NCBI RefSeq assembly: GCF_041146795.1
Contig: NC_135170.1
Span: forward strand, 21,818,033 to 21,882,032
Origin: Maylandia zebra
Taxonomy: Eukaryota > Chordata > Actinopteri > Cichliformes > Cichlidae
Length of the DNA: 64,000 nt
Direction of reading: 5' to 3'
The notes beneath the pieces are model-generated. The model ran no database searches. It worked only from the letters and a program-made list of their open reading frames with translations, and was not told where the DNA came from. How positions within the stretch are numbered: position 1 is the first letter of the stretch; each line of letters begins with the position of its first letter. Positions 37,537 through 48,659 of this stretch are shown here, piece by piece. The translations under genes and the position numbers were made by a program.

Positions 37537-40500
37537 AAATAAATAAACCTTTTTTATATTTTACTGTGGATCACAGTAAGTGGCCTGGTTCTTATATAGT
37601 GATTTCTTCTACTGCATGTAAACATTTGAAGCACTTTATAAAACTTACCTCATTACCCCAAGCACTTTTTCTGGGTATGTTATTTCTAGCTAACATTTAC
37701 ACACATTCATTCTCTGATGGATGCATCGAAGATCAGCTTTACAAATGTGAAACTCTTCAACACCTCCACAAAGAAAACTGCAAGCTCCATGGTAACAGGA
37801 TAATCAGACAGCAACAGGATAGTAAACCATAAAATTTTAACCACCACAATTTCACTTGTTTTTTGTTTCTTGTTTGATGGATGTCAAACATTTTGGAAAT
37901 GAGGCACATCGACATATCGCCGACATATATCTGCTCAGCAATAAACTACAGCAACATCTGCTTCACCAATGCTTTGTCTCTGTCTGCACTCTCCATTAGG
38001 GTGGCATTACATAGCGTGGACATCTTCCTGCTGCAAAGGTGCAGCATCAGGGTAGCTTAACGCTGCTTGGGTAACTATTGACTGCTCATTATGTGATGTT
38101 CATAAGCCACACACTGTTATGTATCTCACCCAAACTGTGGTCTAATACAGTGGTCCCCAACCCCCGGGCCTCGGACCGGTACCGGGCCGCGAGAGTTGAG
38201 GCTCAGGTGTGAAATGTATGGTTTTCAGGGTTTTATCGGTTTTCAGCGTTATTTTGTTATCGTTTTTATCGTTAACTCGGTTTTCCTGGGTCTTTTCACG
38301 TGTGTTATGAATAAATCTTCTTTTTTTCAGTACCGGTATTAGTTTTATTTTGTTGTATTTATCCACAACACCTTAAAGGCCGGTCCATGAAAATATTGTC
38401 GGGCATAAACCGGTCCGTGGCGCAAAAAAGGTTGGGGACCCCTGGTCTAATATATGCTTTAAACTGCAAGTATTCCTTTGTTCTAGAAGAAGAACCAGAT
38501 TTTATTTTGGTCTGTATTACTGCACACTTACTGAGTCACTTTCCAAAATTTTTATCTTGGGCTTTAGAAACTCTGGAATATCTCTGAAATATTTGTTGTC
38601 CATGAGGCTGTGAGTTGATTTTTCTTTCCACTCTTCTCCATACAGCGCTGATAACTTTCCATCAGGGTCAAGACAATCATCATTACCACCATCATCATCA
38701 TCATCATCTTCTTCAAGAGCCAGTTTTAGGGACTGCACCTCATTTTCCCAATCCTACAAAAGATTATATCTTAATTTTAGTAAAGCAGTTTTTGTATCTA
38801 CATTGTAACACATTACTTCAAAAATCACCATATTCATATTTCATTCTACCTCTTTTGTAATGAACTCGATGTGTGCCTCATACTTTGATCCATTTGTAGC
38901 CTCCACCTTTATCATTACTGAGGTACATGCACTGACACTTCCAGAAGGCAACAGGCCCTCCTTATTCATGATGGCATTGATTAAAGAGCTCTTTCCAGCC
39001 CCGGTTCTACCAAAGACACCAACCAGGTGTCTCTTTTCTGTCTCCAAATCTTCAATTTTATCCCTGTTGAACGGGTTTAAATATGGATTAACTGACCCAT
39101 TCTCAGAAATATCAAACTGAAAATGCAGTAAAATCAGAAAAAAATTGTTTTTTAAAATGTGTTGAAAAAATTCAACTTACTACTGGAACAAACTACACAG
39201 CTCCATGCTGAGCTCTGACTGAGTTTAAATCTTTAGTATGTTTATTATACCAAATACCAGCAAAATGTTACAGACTGTCCCAACTTCCTGGGAAATGGTT
39301 GGAAGAACATCCAACAAAAATAGAAAATCTTTATTACTCACTTTAGGAAAGCGCTGAGCTTGTCACGGCCATGTAGTCTTTCACTGACACGTCTCATTAT
39401 GTCTTTGACATCAGACAGTATTTTTGTTTCTGTCAGAGAAACAGAAAAAAACCCTAATAAGTAGGAACTTGGAACCAGTGTAATGCAAATATGGTCCACT
39501 GATATGCAAATGTAACCCATGGTTATTTTATTGCCAATTGTATTCTGTTTTTATTCTAATTTTAAGTGTTACTGTTTTGTTAAGTTTTCCCATTTTCCCA
39601 TGAATGCACCATAGCGCTGTGCGTGGTGACTTTCTTTCCCTGCATCCGCCTGCATGGAGCTAGATGCGCAAAGCTGTGTGGAGATTCAGTCCTGCAACGT
39701 GTTGCGCTACAGAATTAATGTTTTCTTTGAAGAATATCCTGGCTGTTTTTTTTAAGTAGTAGAAATCTGCTGCAAGGACCGAGCGGTGCCATCTAAGGAC
39801 TGGATGCCACTAGAGGTGCCTAGAAAGGACGTTCTTAATCTGAAGGCCACCTGTTTCCTTGGAGAGTGGTAGGATACAACGATTTGTAATTTTTTTTTAA
39901 GGATTAACGTTTTTTAATGAGCTACTTTTTTCCTTTTTGGGTCAGATCTGATTCCACTTAACACAAAACCTGATGCACCAAAAAGCAAAACAGTGACTAA
40001 AGACAATTCAAATAACTTGAACACTTACCACATACTGAACACAAAGTGCACTGAACTGAAATGGACAGCATGCCTGACACATTTATGGACACTTGAAGTG
40101 ATATGTTGTACATTGTTGAAGATAAAGGTTTGTTCATGTCTATGTTTTGGACCATTTAAATGTTGAATACACTCAAATCACTTTTTTCCTTAAGTTGTTG
40201 TCAGTGTCTCATTCTGAGTGGAAGGTTTTTCCCTCTTTAAGTTGAGTTACCACTGCCAGTCTCCTTACGATCCTAACTGAACCCAACAAGAGGAGATTCT
40301 GAAATATTGTTTTTTCCTTGACCTTGGATGACAGATTACTGTGGATTTGACTGATTTTGACTACTCAGTTAAAAATGGTGACACAAAGCAGGAATAAGTG
40401 TGAGGATTTCATATATGTGTGTACCTGACTGTGATCCTGCTGCACAGTTGTCTTGTCGTTTAGGAGATGGTTGCCATTCGCCAAACTCAAGTTCTGACTT

Positions 40501-40689
40501 TCTTTTTCCTTTTTGGATTTAAACAAAATAATACAATTTAAAAAGAAAATCTGAATATTGAAACTTCTGATTATGGTGTATTTTAGATGTTGCAAAAATA
40601 ATACTGTGAAAATAAATAAATAAATTAGATGTATTAAAATGAGAGTGAGATACATTTTTCTCACCTTTTTCACTTATGGATGGCAAATC
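31378..40689 (-). CDS. Nuclear GTPase SLIP-GC-like protein (5' end not found)
   Basis: SLIP-GC is a dynamin-like nuclear GTPase, described in germinal-centre B cells; fish often carry several related genes. Exons, 5' to 3' on the minus strand: 40689-40665, 40508-40425, 39429-39342, 39116-38850, 38753-38532, 37326-37126, 37048-36876, 36257-36203, 36114-36027, 35937-35816, 34047-33871, 33778-33624, 33505-33388, 33257-33149, 31873-31743, 31620-31539, 31451-31378 (TAA). The GTPase motifs are G1 GRTGAGKSS, G3 DLPG and G4 TKSD. Upstream lies EFGEWQPSPKRQ, and downstream a long helical region with VFTVSSKEFLKGEN, YVSGAHGILSLIQGA and TFLQTE. An acidic DDDDDD run comes from a (TCA)n repeat. All junctions keep phase except 39342/39116, where the canonical donor leaves the frame one base off. 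A short segment expected before exon 36257 also seems missing. An N-terminal exon right of 40700 was not located. About 720 codons are seen. The gene is probably functional or a recent pseudogene. Confidence 0.82.
31915..33131. mobile_element. TIR DNA element in SLIP-GC-like intron
   Basis: The left end TACCGAATTTTTC is followed by ATAAGACGCATC and ATAAGGCGCA. The right end, in reverse, is TACCTTATTTTTTGCACTATAAGGC. The ACTATAAGGCGCACCGGAT type of end is common in fish and other animals. The interior has no intact transposase. The family is not fixed here. Confidence 0.62.
34303..35452 (+). mobile_element. hAT-like element A, 1,150 bp, perfect 8-bp duplication
   Basis: The ends TAGGGCTGGGTATCG and (reverse) TAGGGGTGGATTTTG are inverted repeats. 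CTCAGAGC flanks both sides (34295-34302 and 35453-35460). Subterminal arrays of ATCGATTC are present at both ends and an imperfect palindrome with GATCAGAATCAG lies in the middle (about 35100-35240). There is no transposase. The same family lies inverted at 54291-55403. It sits in an intron of the SLIP-GC-like gene. Confidence 0.87.
34909..34931. repeat. (AG)n microsatellite inside hAT-like element A
   Basis: About 11 AG units; the sister copy has (TC)n at the corresponding place near 54777. Confidence 0.85.
36353..36699 (+). mobile_element. Short solo LTR, 347 bp, in SLIP-GC-like intron
   Basis: The unit runs from TGTGTGCATAC to TTCTACAACA (TG...CA) and is flanked by GCATT on both sides (36348-36352 and 36700-36704), a 5-bp duplication. 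AATAAATAAA at about 36573-36582 gives a plus-strand poly(A) signal. No internal genes remain. It lies antisense to the host gene, in the intron where a short conserved segment of the SLIP-GC family appears to be missing. Confidence 0.72.
37501..37540. repeat. (GAAA)n microsatellite
   Basis: About nine GAAA units lie within an intron of the SLIP-GC-like gene. Confidence 0.9.
38148..38444. mobile_element. hAT MITE, 297 bp, perfect 8-bp duplication
   Basis: The ends CAGTGGTCCCCAACC and GGTTGGGGACCCCTG are inverted repeats with one mismatch, a widespread vertebrate hAT end. GTCTAATA flanks both sides (38140-38147 and 38445-38452). It lies in a SLIP-GC-like intron. Confidence 0.9.
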
Positions 40690-40699
40690 CTGTGGAAGC

Positions 40700-41640
40700 A
40701 TATAAATATTCAACTTTCACATTTGAAGTTAAATTATTATAAATTGTACATGTATGCATAATTGAATTTACAGAAGAAATCATTGCTCCTGTACAGAAAC
40801 AATTTGTTCTTTAACAAACTGTCAAAAACATTCACATGCACTTTTTAAAATGTACACACTTATATTTACATATATTCTCAACTAGCACAGTGATTAAAAA
40901 AAAAAGCTGTTAGGTTAAAATGTGTATTCCAACATCAGGCAACTACATCAGTTGTTTAGTGGTTGGTGGAGGTTGTAAGAACTTTAAGTCGCAGGGTGGT
41001 CAGGCTTGTGTGACTGGGGCCTTGCTTTGACTCAGGTCACCTTAGTGTATATTTATGAAGAATGAAGGCATGCTGCTTCATTATCCGATTTCCAATAACC
41101 CTTACCTGATCCAAATCAGCTGTTGCTATCACTATGTAGCAGGGTGTGGTTTTTGCAGGGTGACACGATAGGACTTTCATGAATTTCCCCCATGCACATT
41201 AGTGGTGTGAGATACTGCTGGATTTGGTATTCCTTTTATACTAAGTAAATAAAGGCCCAGTATCAACGATTCTGATACAGATACTGATGCTTTTTAATAA
41301 TTATGGTGGATGGTGGATCAAACTGCTAAATCAGAATGAATTTTCATGACCTATAAGTGTTTGGGGGATTTTCTTTTCTTTGGATTATTAATTAAACCCA
41401 AGGACAGAAAACATATAATGAGAAGTCTGTATCACATCTACTTGTAGTTTAAATATAGTAACTGCACAGTATCCCTTTTACAGTTAACACAAAGGGGTTA
41501 TGATATATTCGGGATATTTGTTTCAATCACAATAAATGTTATTGTGACACTTGAAAGCAGCAGCACTTAGATAGAGGTTGCCCTTAGGTTGCCTCTTTGA
41601 TGATTCTAGGAGTAACAAAGAAACAGAAACCAGTATCCCA
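40700..41640. other. AT-rich DNA; unfound 5' exon of the SLIP-GC-like gene expected here or beyond
   Basis: A good acceptor at 40690-40691 shows that at least one more exon lies upstream on the minus strand. None was recognised here. A diverged repeat of GATACAGATACTGATGC type lies near 41270-41295. Confidence 0.4.
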
Positions 41641-41644
41641 AAAA

Positions 41645-41755
41645 GTTAATTCTGTTCATCTGGACTGTTTTCAGTGGGAGAAACGTTTCATCGCTCATCC
41701 AAGTGACTTCTTCAGTCTCAGCTAACTGCAGGTTTCCCCAACCTTATAAACATTT
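41645..41755 (-). mobile_element. Penelope-like element 3' fragment
   Basis: The minus strand reads GTTGGGGAAACCTGCAGTTAGC, CTGAAGAAGTCACTTGGATG, GAAACGTTTCTCCCACTG and CCAGATGAACAGAATTAAC. It is the same family end as at about 29380-29475 on the plus strand. Confidence 0.7.
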
Positions 41756-41907
41756 GCACTTTATATAGTTGGGAAAACTTGGGATTTACTTACCTGGATG
41801 ATTGAGTATGTATCAAGACAGAAACTAATATCAGTCTCATTATGCTCCTATTTATCAATATCAAAACAAACTTTGGCATCTATGTTTTGGTTTGATCCGC
41901 CCACCAC

Positions 41908-42519
41908 CAGGGCCATGCAGAGATGTTTAAAGGGGCGGGTGCTCAAAGTTAAAAACAGGCACATAGAGCCAGGCTGAACAACAACACACATTCTTTAAGA
42001 ATCTAATACGGAATCGCATCATACTATATCACTGTTTTACCTGATGGGGTACAATGTTGCTGTTGAGGAGTTTCTGCTGATCCTGCTCCTGATAGTGCAG
42101 GAGGAACGGGCTGTGTTGACTAAAGAGTACGCTGTACACCTACTTACTGGCTTTTGTTGCATCAGTCTCCTACAGCTCTGCACCGCTCAGACGGCAAAAA
42201 ATGCGCGTGCTCTTTGCGAGTTCGTTCCTGGTTCGTAACCAGCGCGCTCTGCCATCAAGGGCAATCATTGGTTAATGGTAGTCATGTGACTGATGGAAAC
42301 CACATCCTTTTACTTAGCAAAACTATGATTAATAGTTAAATATTATTGTTGAGGGGAACAGACAGGACTCCACACGCACACAAAAATAAACAAAAAATAG
42401 TAATAAAAATAAAAAATAAATAAAAATTATACTCAAGAAAAGGGCACTTGGGGCACCCATCAGGAAAGGGGCAGGTGCTCAAGCCCCCCCCCCCCCCCCC
42501 CCCCCCTCGCACGTGCCTG
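41908..42519. mobile_element. hAT-like non-autonomous element, 612 bp, 8-bp duplication
   Basis: The left end CAGGGCCATGCAGAG and the right end in reverse CAGGCACGTGCGAG are imperfect inverted repeats. CCCACCAC flanks both sides (41900-41907 and 42520-42527). GGGGCGGGTGCTCAA and, in reverse, the matching GGGCAGGTGCTCAAG recur subterminally. A run of about 23 C lies at 42484-42506. No transposase is seen. Confidence 0.75.
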
Positions 42520-42539
42520 CCCACCACTAATACACACAT

Positions 42540-43854
42540 CTAACCTTCACCAACTCCTCCAACAATGAGTAGTCTGCGTGCAACCCCAATTCCCTGTCGT
42601 ACAATCCCTTGGCACCTTACCAGAACGCTGTACATCCCTCCTCGACCAAAGTTGGGTGTAGACATCCCGGTAACACTGTACACCTGCTGCACCTCCATGG
42701 CGTCCTCCTGGCATTCCTGTTGAAAATGTCCCAGGTCCCCACACTGCTCACGCACCTGTCCCTGTGTCTGTGCAGCCACCAATGAGCCAGGTACAGCGCC
42801 TGTCGCTGCCAGGACCTGGGGATAGAAAGCAGAGAGGAAATGGTTGTTGGAGCGTAGCCAGTGGTCCTCAATGGTCAGTGTCACTGGCACAGGCACGGAA
42901 AGTTTGCTCCTTGGGGCCAGTAGGGTACCAAAAAGTGATCATCTGCCAAAAAGGGGTTTCCAGCATTTGTCAAAAAGTTTACTGCAGGAATTTAAGCTGT
43001 TATAAATTACTTGTTGACTTAAAATCTGTCAAAAATATTGCTCATGATGAATATCAAGTAACTTCAAATCAGGGTAAAACGTAATTGACAATAACAATGT
43101 TTTTTTCAAGAGAGAGCTAGCCAAGAGGGCATCAGAAATAACAAATATAACATCACAGTTCTATAATCAAAAAGAACTGGATTGATGACAATATGGGTAC
43201 AAATACGCATAAAGTCATAAAGATACTTGGAAGACAGATCATTTCTTTATTTTATATACAACCCCTTCATAAACCCTGTTGACTAAAGTGCATTTACTAA
43301 CATAAGTAAAGATATTAGACTTAAAAAACCAAAACATCAAAAATCACTCTTTTGCAGATGCTCACCTCCCCTGGCTGCGATCTTCTGGGGTTTTCCGTCC
43401 GCGCCGCCAGGTGTTCTTCAGCCAGCCTCACTGCCGCCTGCAGATTGGGTGGCTTGCGACACTTGACCCAGTCCGCCATTTCCCTTGGGAGCCCCTCCAC
43501 AAACTGCTCCAGAACGACAGCCTCCAGCAGCTGCGCCTCCCCTTGTGTCGGGCCAGGATGCAGCCACCTCCCCGCGTCGTACAGGAGCTGCTGGGCAAAA
43601 GCCGAAGGCCCTTCTTGTGGTCCCATGCGGCAACCACGGAAGCGGCGACGATGGTCTTCTGGAGAGAGTTCCAGGTGGAGCGGATTCGCAGCGGCCCCAG
43701 ACTGAGGCAAAAGGTTTAGTAGCATCTGCATCTGCCGCTGGTGCAGTACTGCCTGCTGCTGCTGCAGTACTGCCTGCTGCTGCTGCAAGTCCGCCATGTC
43801 GGCGAACATTTGAGCCAGTGCGCGACCTTGCTGTAGATTCTGTGGGTTTGACAT
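42540..43854 (-). pseudogene. Gypsy-type retrotransposon gag with SCAN-like domain and zinc knuckle, interrupted
   Basis: The frame from ATG at 43854 begins MSNPQNLQQG, has a Gln-rich coiled stretch with two QQQQAVL units, and then a helical block with FAQQLLYDAGRWL, LLEAVVLEQFVEGLP and AVRLAEEHLAA. This is the SCAN-like capsid fold known from Gmr1-type Gypsy elements. It leaves the expected frame near 43360 and resumes at about 42896, where CGDLGHFQQEC is a CCHC knuckle lacking its first Cys, followed by the start of a protease-like region. The 460 bp between are an insertion or intron-like piece. The element ends at 42540, with no RT or integrase, so it is dead. Confidence 0.68.
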
Positions 43855-43902
43855 GTCGTAGCGGCAAGCTGGGCACCACTGTATCACTCTGTTACTGATC
43901 TC

Positions 43903-44086
43903 TGTTATGACACACACAAGGAGACAGTTCTGCGTCACGTTTCACTAATAGTTTTTATTTAGTTCACAACTCGAAGCCACTCGTTTCACACCGTGGCAGG
44001 CATCAGCTCTTTCTCCCAGCCTCCCCTGCCGCTGTCACCTGAACTCGCTCTACCCCTCACCTGATGCTAAACCACAACCTGCCACA
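43903..44086 (-). mobile_element. 5' LTR and primer-binding region of the Gypsy-type element
   Basis: On the minus strand the unit runs from TGTGGCAGGTTGTGG (44086) to GTGTCATAACA (43903), with AATAAA near 43958 inside. Just downstream, GTGGTGCCCAGC resembles a tRNA-primer site and leads to the gag ATG 49 bp after the LTR. There is no second LTR in the window, so no duplication can be checked. Confidence 0.6.
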
Positions 44087-44220
44087 AAATGATATGTTGA
44101 AATTTAATGTAATTAGCGCACCATAAAAGTTCTAAAACAAACTCACCTGTATGTATTAACGTAAGTGACACTTTTCAGATGAAAGATAAGAAATAACAAA
44201 TTAATTTCACTCTGGGTCCA

Positions 44221-44880
44221 GCCAGGCATGGACTGGGACAAAAAATCCGCCCGGGCATTTTGACTAGAGACCGGCCCACCAGGTTATATAGGAAAAACCA
44301 CAAAGCCTTTGAATGAAAACAAACACTGTTGTCACAGTGATGTACACTGTCTTGTTGGTATATATGTATCAATCTAATAAACTTAAACCTACACCATCCT
44401 CCCTATTCTGGTATTCGAAACAGTACTTAATGGAAATATTAAACAACCTAACTAATAGGGTTGACAAATCCTACCCCCCCCCCCCCCCAAAAAAAAACAA
44501 AAATAGGGAACCACCCCCCACCCTCCGCCTCGTGATGCTTAATTGACATAATCGTCTTTAATTTAATGCACATGTAAAAACAAATGGACAGAAATCAATT
44601 ATTAACACATTACAATAATTAAATAATAATTTCTTCAACATAATTGTAGACTGCACAGATGATACCTTCAGAAAGGAAAAACTACCATAGCTTAGAGTAT
44701 ATATTAGACTTAATATTTACTAGATACAATAATGGATTTTTATACATTTTACATCAAATGAAAACTTTGTTTGTAAGATTCAGATAATTATTTATTAAAA
44801 ACCAGACATTTTAAATGAGAATTTCCCGGTTAATGCCCTACCTGGCCCCCCGGCAAAACTTAGCTAGATCCGCCCCTGCA
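44221..44880. mobile_element. Remains of DNA elements with fish-type ends
   Basis: CAGGCATGGACTGGGAC at 44223-44239 and the CCCGGGCATTTTGAC text resemble a common fish end. The right side, in reverse, reads CAGGGGCGGATCTAGCTAAG (44861-44880), another common hAT-type end. They do not pair with each other, so they are probably two nested or truncated elements. A 15-C run lies at 44474-44488. Confidence 0.4.
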
Positions 44881-45234
44881 CAGTTACTAGCTGTCAACTA
44901 CAAAGCATCCTGGTGTTATTTGTCTCTCAGAAACAGTTCATAACTTCCCTTCAACTCATTCATGTCACCTAAAATGTAAACCTGTTTCTCCATCACCTGT
45001 TCAGCTCTGATGATTCAGTAAGGACATTTCCTGGTTTCATCTTCATGTTTCCCTCTCACCACATATCCAAACTGATATCATGACCAGCAGCTTTTACAGC
45101 TGTGTTTGCAGCAAACATCAGCTGATACTAGAAAGTAATATTAAATAAATTCTAACAACAGCTGATCAAGCTTAAACGTGCTGCTATTGTTTAGCTCGAC
45201 ATCCGCTGGTTTCCTCTTTCTGGCGCAAAGTGGG

Positions 45235-45384
45235 TGTCAGGCGTTGTGAGGCGAGGAAGAAGGAACCCAAGCGCAGGACTCGCAGGTAGGTGCAGATTTA
45301 TTATGAGGAGTGGATGAACAGAACAAAGGGAGAAAATGGCTGGCTGGCTGGACAACTGACTGGACAACTGACTGGAAGGGTGAA

Positions 45385-45415
<31 letters not shown>

Positions 45416-45697
45416 ACGCAGACGGAAACGACAACAGAACATCACATGAACATCATCAATGACCCGACACTGAATGGGTAGAACAGAGGGCTTAAATACA
45501 CAGACTGGTGATAATGATGATAATGAGAGACCGGTGAGTACACAGCTGAACATAATGAACTAATGATAATGGGAAGAGGACCGAACATAATACACACAGA
45601 CCAAGGCTAACACAATAAAACAGGAAGTGGAACAGGCAGTAGATAAACAGTGAACGTGAACTGAAAATACTGGGTCACCGACCCAGGAACCCTGACA
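45235..45697 (-). mobile_element. Solo LTR, 463 bp, 5-bp duplication
   Basis: The minus strand reads from TGTCAGGGTTCCTGGGTCGG to CACAACGCCTGACA, with TATTTAAG near 45495 and AATAAA near 45298 in the proper order. GTGGG flanks both sides (45230-45234 and 45698-45702). A (TGGC)n repeat at 45340-45415 lies inside and produces spurious SQPASQPA frames. It is related in its first 30 bases to the LTR at 50173-50872, so the two belong to one superfamily. Confidence 0.85.
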
Positions 45698-46094
45698 GTG
45701 GGCAAGCGAGAGAGACGGGACAGAAAAGACGATCAGCTGATCATTGATCAGTTTCATGACTGAAGTGCCAAACAGGAGAGGGAGAGAGAGAAGGAGAGAA
45801 GAAGAGGCAGCTGTGCAGCATAAAGACGCAGAATAACTCCAGCTTTCTGTCTTTTTTTTATTCTAGCTGAAGTACGGGACAAATCGTGTTCCTTTTCACC
45901 TCAGTACCATTTTCTTATATTTGTCTGCAATAAGACTGCATTCGGAGCCATTGCCCAAGCAAGGGGGAGGGTGCATCCAACCTCCTCGGCTGTAATTGGT
46001 CCAGCCCAGAGTTTATCATGACACTTTGGCCAATCCATGAACTTTCATTGTTTATACCGTTACAGAACAAAACAAAACAAACAAACAAAAAAAC

Positions 46095-46172
46095 ATCTGC
46101 CCATCAAAAAACGAAAAATCACCGCCTACTGGGCAAATGCCCGGTATGCCCAATGGCCAGTCCAGCTATGGT
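46095..46172. mobile_element. End of a DNA element (GGACTGGCCAT type)
   Basis: In reverse the text reads CCATAGCTGGACTGGCCATT, then GGGCATACCGGGCATTTGCC. The same end opens the THAP/YqaJ-associated copy 2 at about 49397 on the plus strand. Its partner end is not clear. Confidence 0.45.
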
Positions 46173-46543
46173 CAGAAACAAAGTAAAACCTGATCTGCCG
46201 ATCAGGGAATGAGAAAAGCAGGAAGGGCTGACGAGAGTGGCTGGATGTTTGTCAAATGTAGAAACTGTCTTGGTTCATTGTTGTCTGTATGTCAAAGTTC
46301 AAATGAGTTAAAGGGGTCAAGTAGAAAAAGAAAGAAAAACAAAAAAACTTTGCAAAAATGAATAATAATAAATTAAATAAAAATAACAAAGAAGAAAAAG
46401 TTACATCACTTACAACAGCAACAATGAGTTTGGTGACAAACAGAGGTGCTGTTTCAACTTATTCAGATTATTCTCATGTACTATTTCATCAGAAACACAC
46501 ATTGTTGACAAAGCAGAACAAGAGGATCTGACTATCCTTCTTC

Positions 46544-46915
46544 TGACAATAAGAGAAGTAAATTAAAAAAACATGCAGGGAGGCACACACTGGAACAGGG
46601 TGAAAAGAAAAATCTAGCTAAAAGCAAAAGACCAAAAACAAAACTGAGACTCGGTTTTGCAAAAAGGTGTAGTTGACTGTTTGGCAAAAGGCAAGTGAAA
46701 GTGGATCTCTGCATATAACACAACGCTAAACCTAGACAGAGTAAAGTGGGTGTGCAGGGAAAAGCAGAACTCAGAAAACAAAAAAGGGGCTGGGGGAGAT
46801 GAAGAAGTGGTGTTGATGCATGACTATCCTTCTTCCAGAGCTGTTTAGATAGATAGGCATAGTCAAAAGATGCTTATATTTAACTCTGTGACGATTAAAC
46901 ACATAAAATATGTAA
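46544..46915 (+). repeat. Direct repeat, copy 1 (about 370 bp)
   Basis: It is over 90% identical by eye to 48266-48633 in the same orientation, from TGACAATAAGAGAAGTAAA to ACATAAAATATGTAA. The two are 1.35 kb apart. They lack CA ends, so they are not obviously LTRs. Confidence 0.8.
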
Positions 46916-47196
46916 TAAAATAGCCTTGTCCAGATAACAGAAAAATAACTGCTATGGAAAGTCACACGTAAAGCAAGGTCAGGAAGCCTGCGGGAGGCAA
47001 AAAGTGTCATGTTCTTAATGAAAGAGTACGACAATAAGACTCACTTTCAGTTTCTGATAAAAAGGAAATGAAACTGAACTAAAGATTAAATCCTGCCATC
47101 TTTCCATTTACAGGTTTTCATACACAAATCTCTCTAATGCAAAACTTCCCAAAACCTAAATGCATTCACCAAATTATTTCTGGTTTTCTTTATTAC

Positions 47197-47368
47197 CAGT
47201 GTTGGGGAGTAACGGAATACATGTACCGGCGTTACGTCTTTTAAATGTTATACCTCTGAAAACAGTCGTTTATTGCAATGAAAGTCAACATAAATATTTC
47301 ACATTCTGTACTTCTCAATGTCACAGAGTGGAAGGAAAAGATAAATAATAAACCAAAATAATAAAGTG

Positions 47369-47430
<62 letters not shown>
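47197..47430. mobile_element. Truncated DNA-element end followed by (TA)n
   Basis: CAGTGTTGGGGAGTAACGGA at 47197-47216 and ACATGTACCGGCGTTACG form a widespread fish repeat end. No matching right end was found. A (TA)n run occupies 47373-47430. Confidence 0.5.
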
Positions 47431-47432
<2 letters not shown>

Positions 47433-47439
47433 GAGCACG

Positions 47440-48260
47440 TTCCCTCACAAAATGGCAGCAACACCTCAACTGAACATAATGTCACTGGAAACAGAATAAA
47501 AAATATTTCTGACAAAATACTTAAAGACTTTTGCACTTTAAGAACGGAAGGAGAGGAGAGTACTTTTTCTCAGACTTAAGCTGAGTTTGATAGAAAAGTT
47601 CTAACGGTCTTAAGTTCTCCGTTCTAAGACCTCCACCCATTTTGTGGATGAAAAAGTTATTTTAGCCACAGAACATCTGATATGATTTTCTTGGGTGTGC
47701 GGACCAATCAGTTTCAGTTTATACTGTTTATTCTTGTGCTCTGTGTACAGCTGGGTTTGCTAGTTCACAGACTTTATAGAGCGCATTAGATCATGACAAG
47801 AAGGAATGCAATGTACATTTTATCTCTTACACCCTAAACCTCCCCACCCCCAACTTCCTGGCGCATCCCACAGCTCTGGAGAATGTACAAAATGTTTACA
47901 TTGGACTGCAGAACAATGTTGCAGCACTTTTAGTAAAAGATTTTATGTTTCACAGTTAACATATCACAGCAGTATCAATATCTGTACCCATCAGGGACAC
48001 ATTTCAATACTTCACCTTCAAATCTCTTCAGCCACTTACTTAGGCCCAATTTTTTTGCACAAAATTATCCATATGCAAGAAACTAAAACTAAAAGATAAA
48101 CTGTAATATTTAATTTTAAAAGTACTGCTTGAAAATGAGGCCTTTGTAATCAACTGCTCCTTAAATGCAGTGACTCTGATTCTATATTCAGATAAACTTT
48201 TATTCAATTCAGATTAAAAGTTTAAACTACTTACCTTTGGTTTAAAGTAATGCAGAAAAG
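47440..48260. other. Unassigned DNA between repeats
   Basis: No gene or element end is clear. Confidence 0.4.
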
Positions 48261-48265
48261 ACAGT

Positions 48266-48633
48266 TGACAATAAGAGAAGTAAATAAAAAAAATGCAGGG
48301 AGGCACACACTGGAACAGGGTGAAAAGAAAAATCTAGCAAAAAGTAAAAGTCCAAAAATAAACTGGGACTCGGTTTTGCAAAAGGTGTAGTTGACTGTTT
48401 GGCAAAAGGCAAGTGAAAGTGGATCTCTACATATAACACAACGCTAAACCTAGACAGAGTAAAGTGGGTGTGCAGGGAAAAGCAGAGCTGAGAAAACAAA
48501 AAAGGGGGTGGGGGAGATGAAGAAGTGGTGTTGATGCATGACTATCCTTCTTCCAGAGCTGTTTAGATAGATAGGCATAGTCAAAAGATGCTTATATTTA
48601 ACTCTGTGAAGATTAAACACATAAAATATGTAA
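48266..48633 (+). repeat. Direct repeat, copy 2 (about 370 bp)
   Basis: Second copy of 46544-46915. Its right end abuts the R4-type LINE fragment and its fold-back hairpin. Confidence 0.8.
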
Positions 48634-48659
48634 CAGGAAAACAGGAAACAGGAAACAGG

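Noticed and set aside
40425-40501. Reading the second SLIP-GC-like exon as ESQNLSLANGNHLLND
   Set aside because: That frame does not connect in phase to the next exon; starting at 40508 gives KSELEFGEWQPSPKRQ, which joins both neighbours.
43352-43898. Plus-strand frames opposite the gag region
   Set aside because: They are antisense shadows of the minus-strand SCAN-like gag, which has the LTR and start codon in the right order.
45191-45553. Minus frame with SQPASQPA repeats as a possible repetitive protein
   Set aside because: It is a (TGGC)n repeat inside a solo LTR with clear TG...CA ends and GTGGG duplication.
46544-48633. LTR retrotransposon with two LTRs
   Set aside because: The repeats start with TG but do not end in CA, and the 1.35-kb interior has no gag or pol frames.
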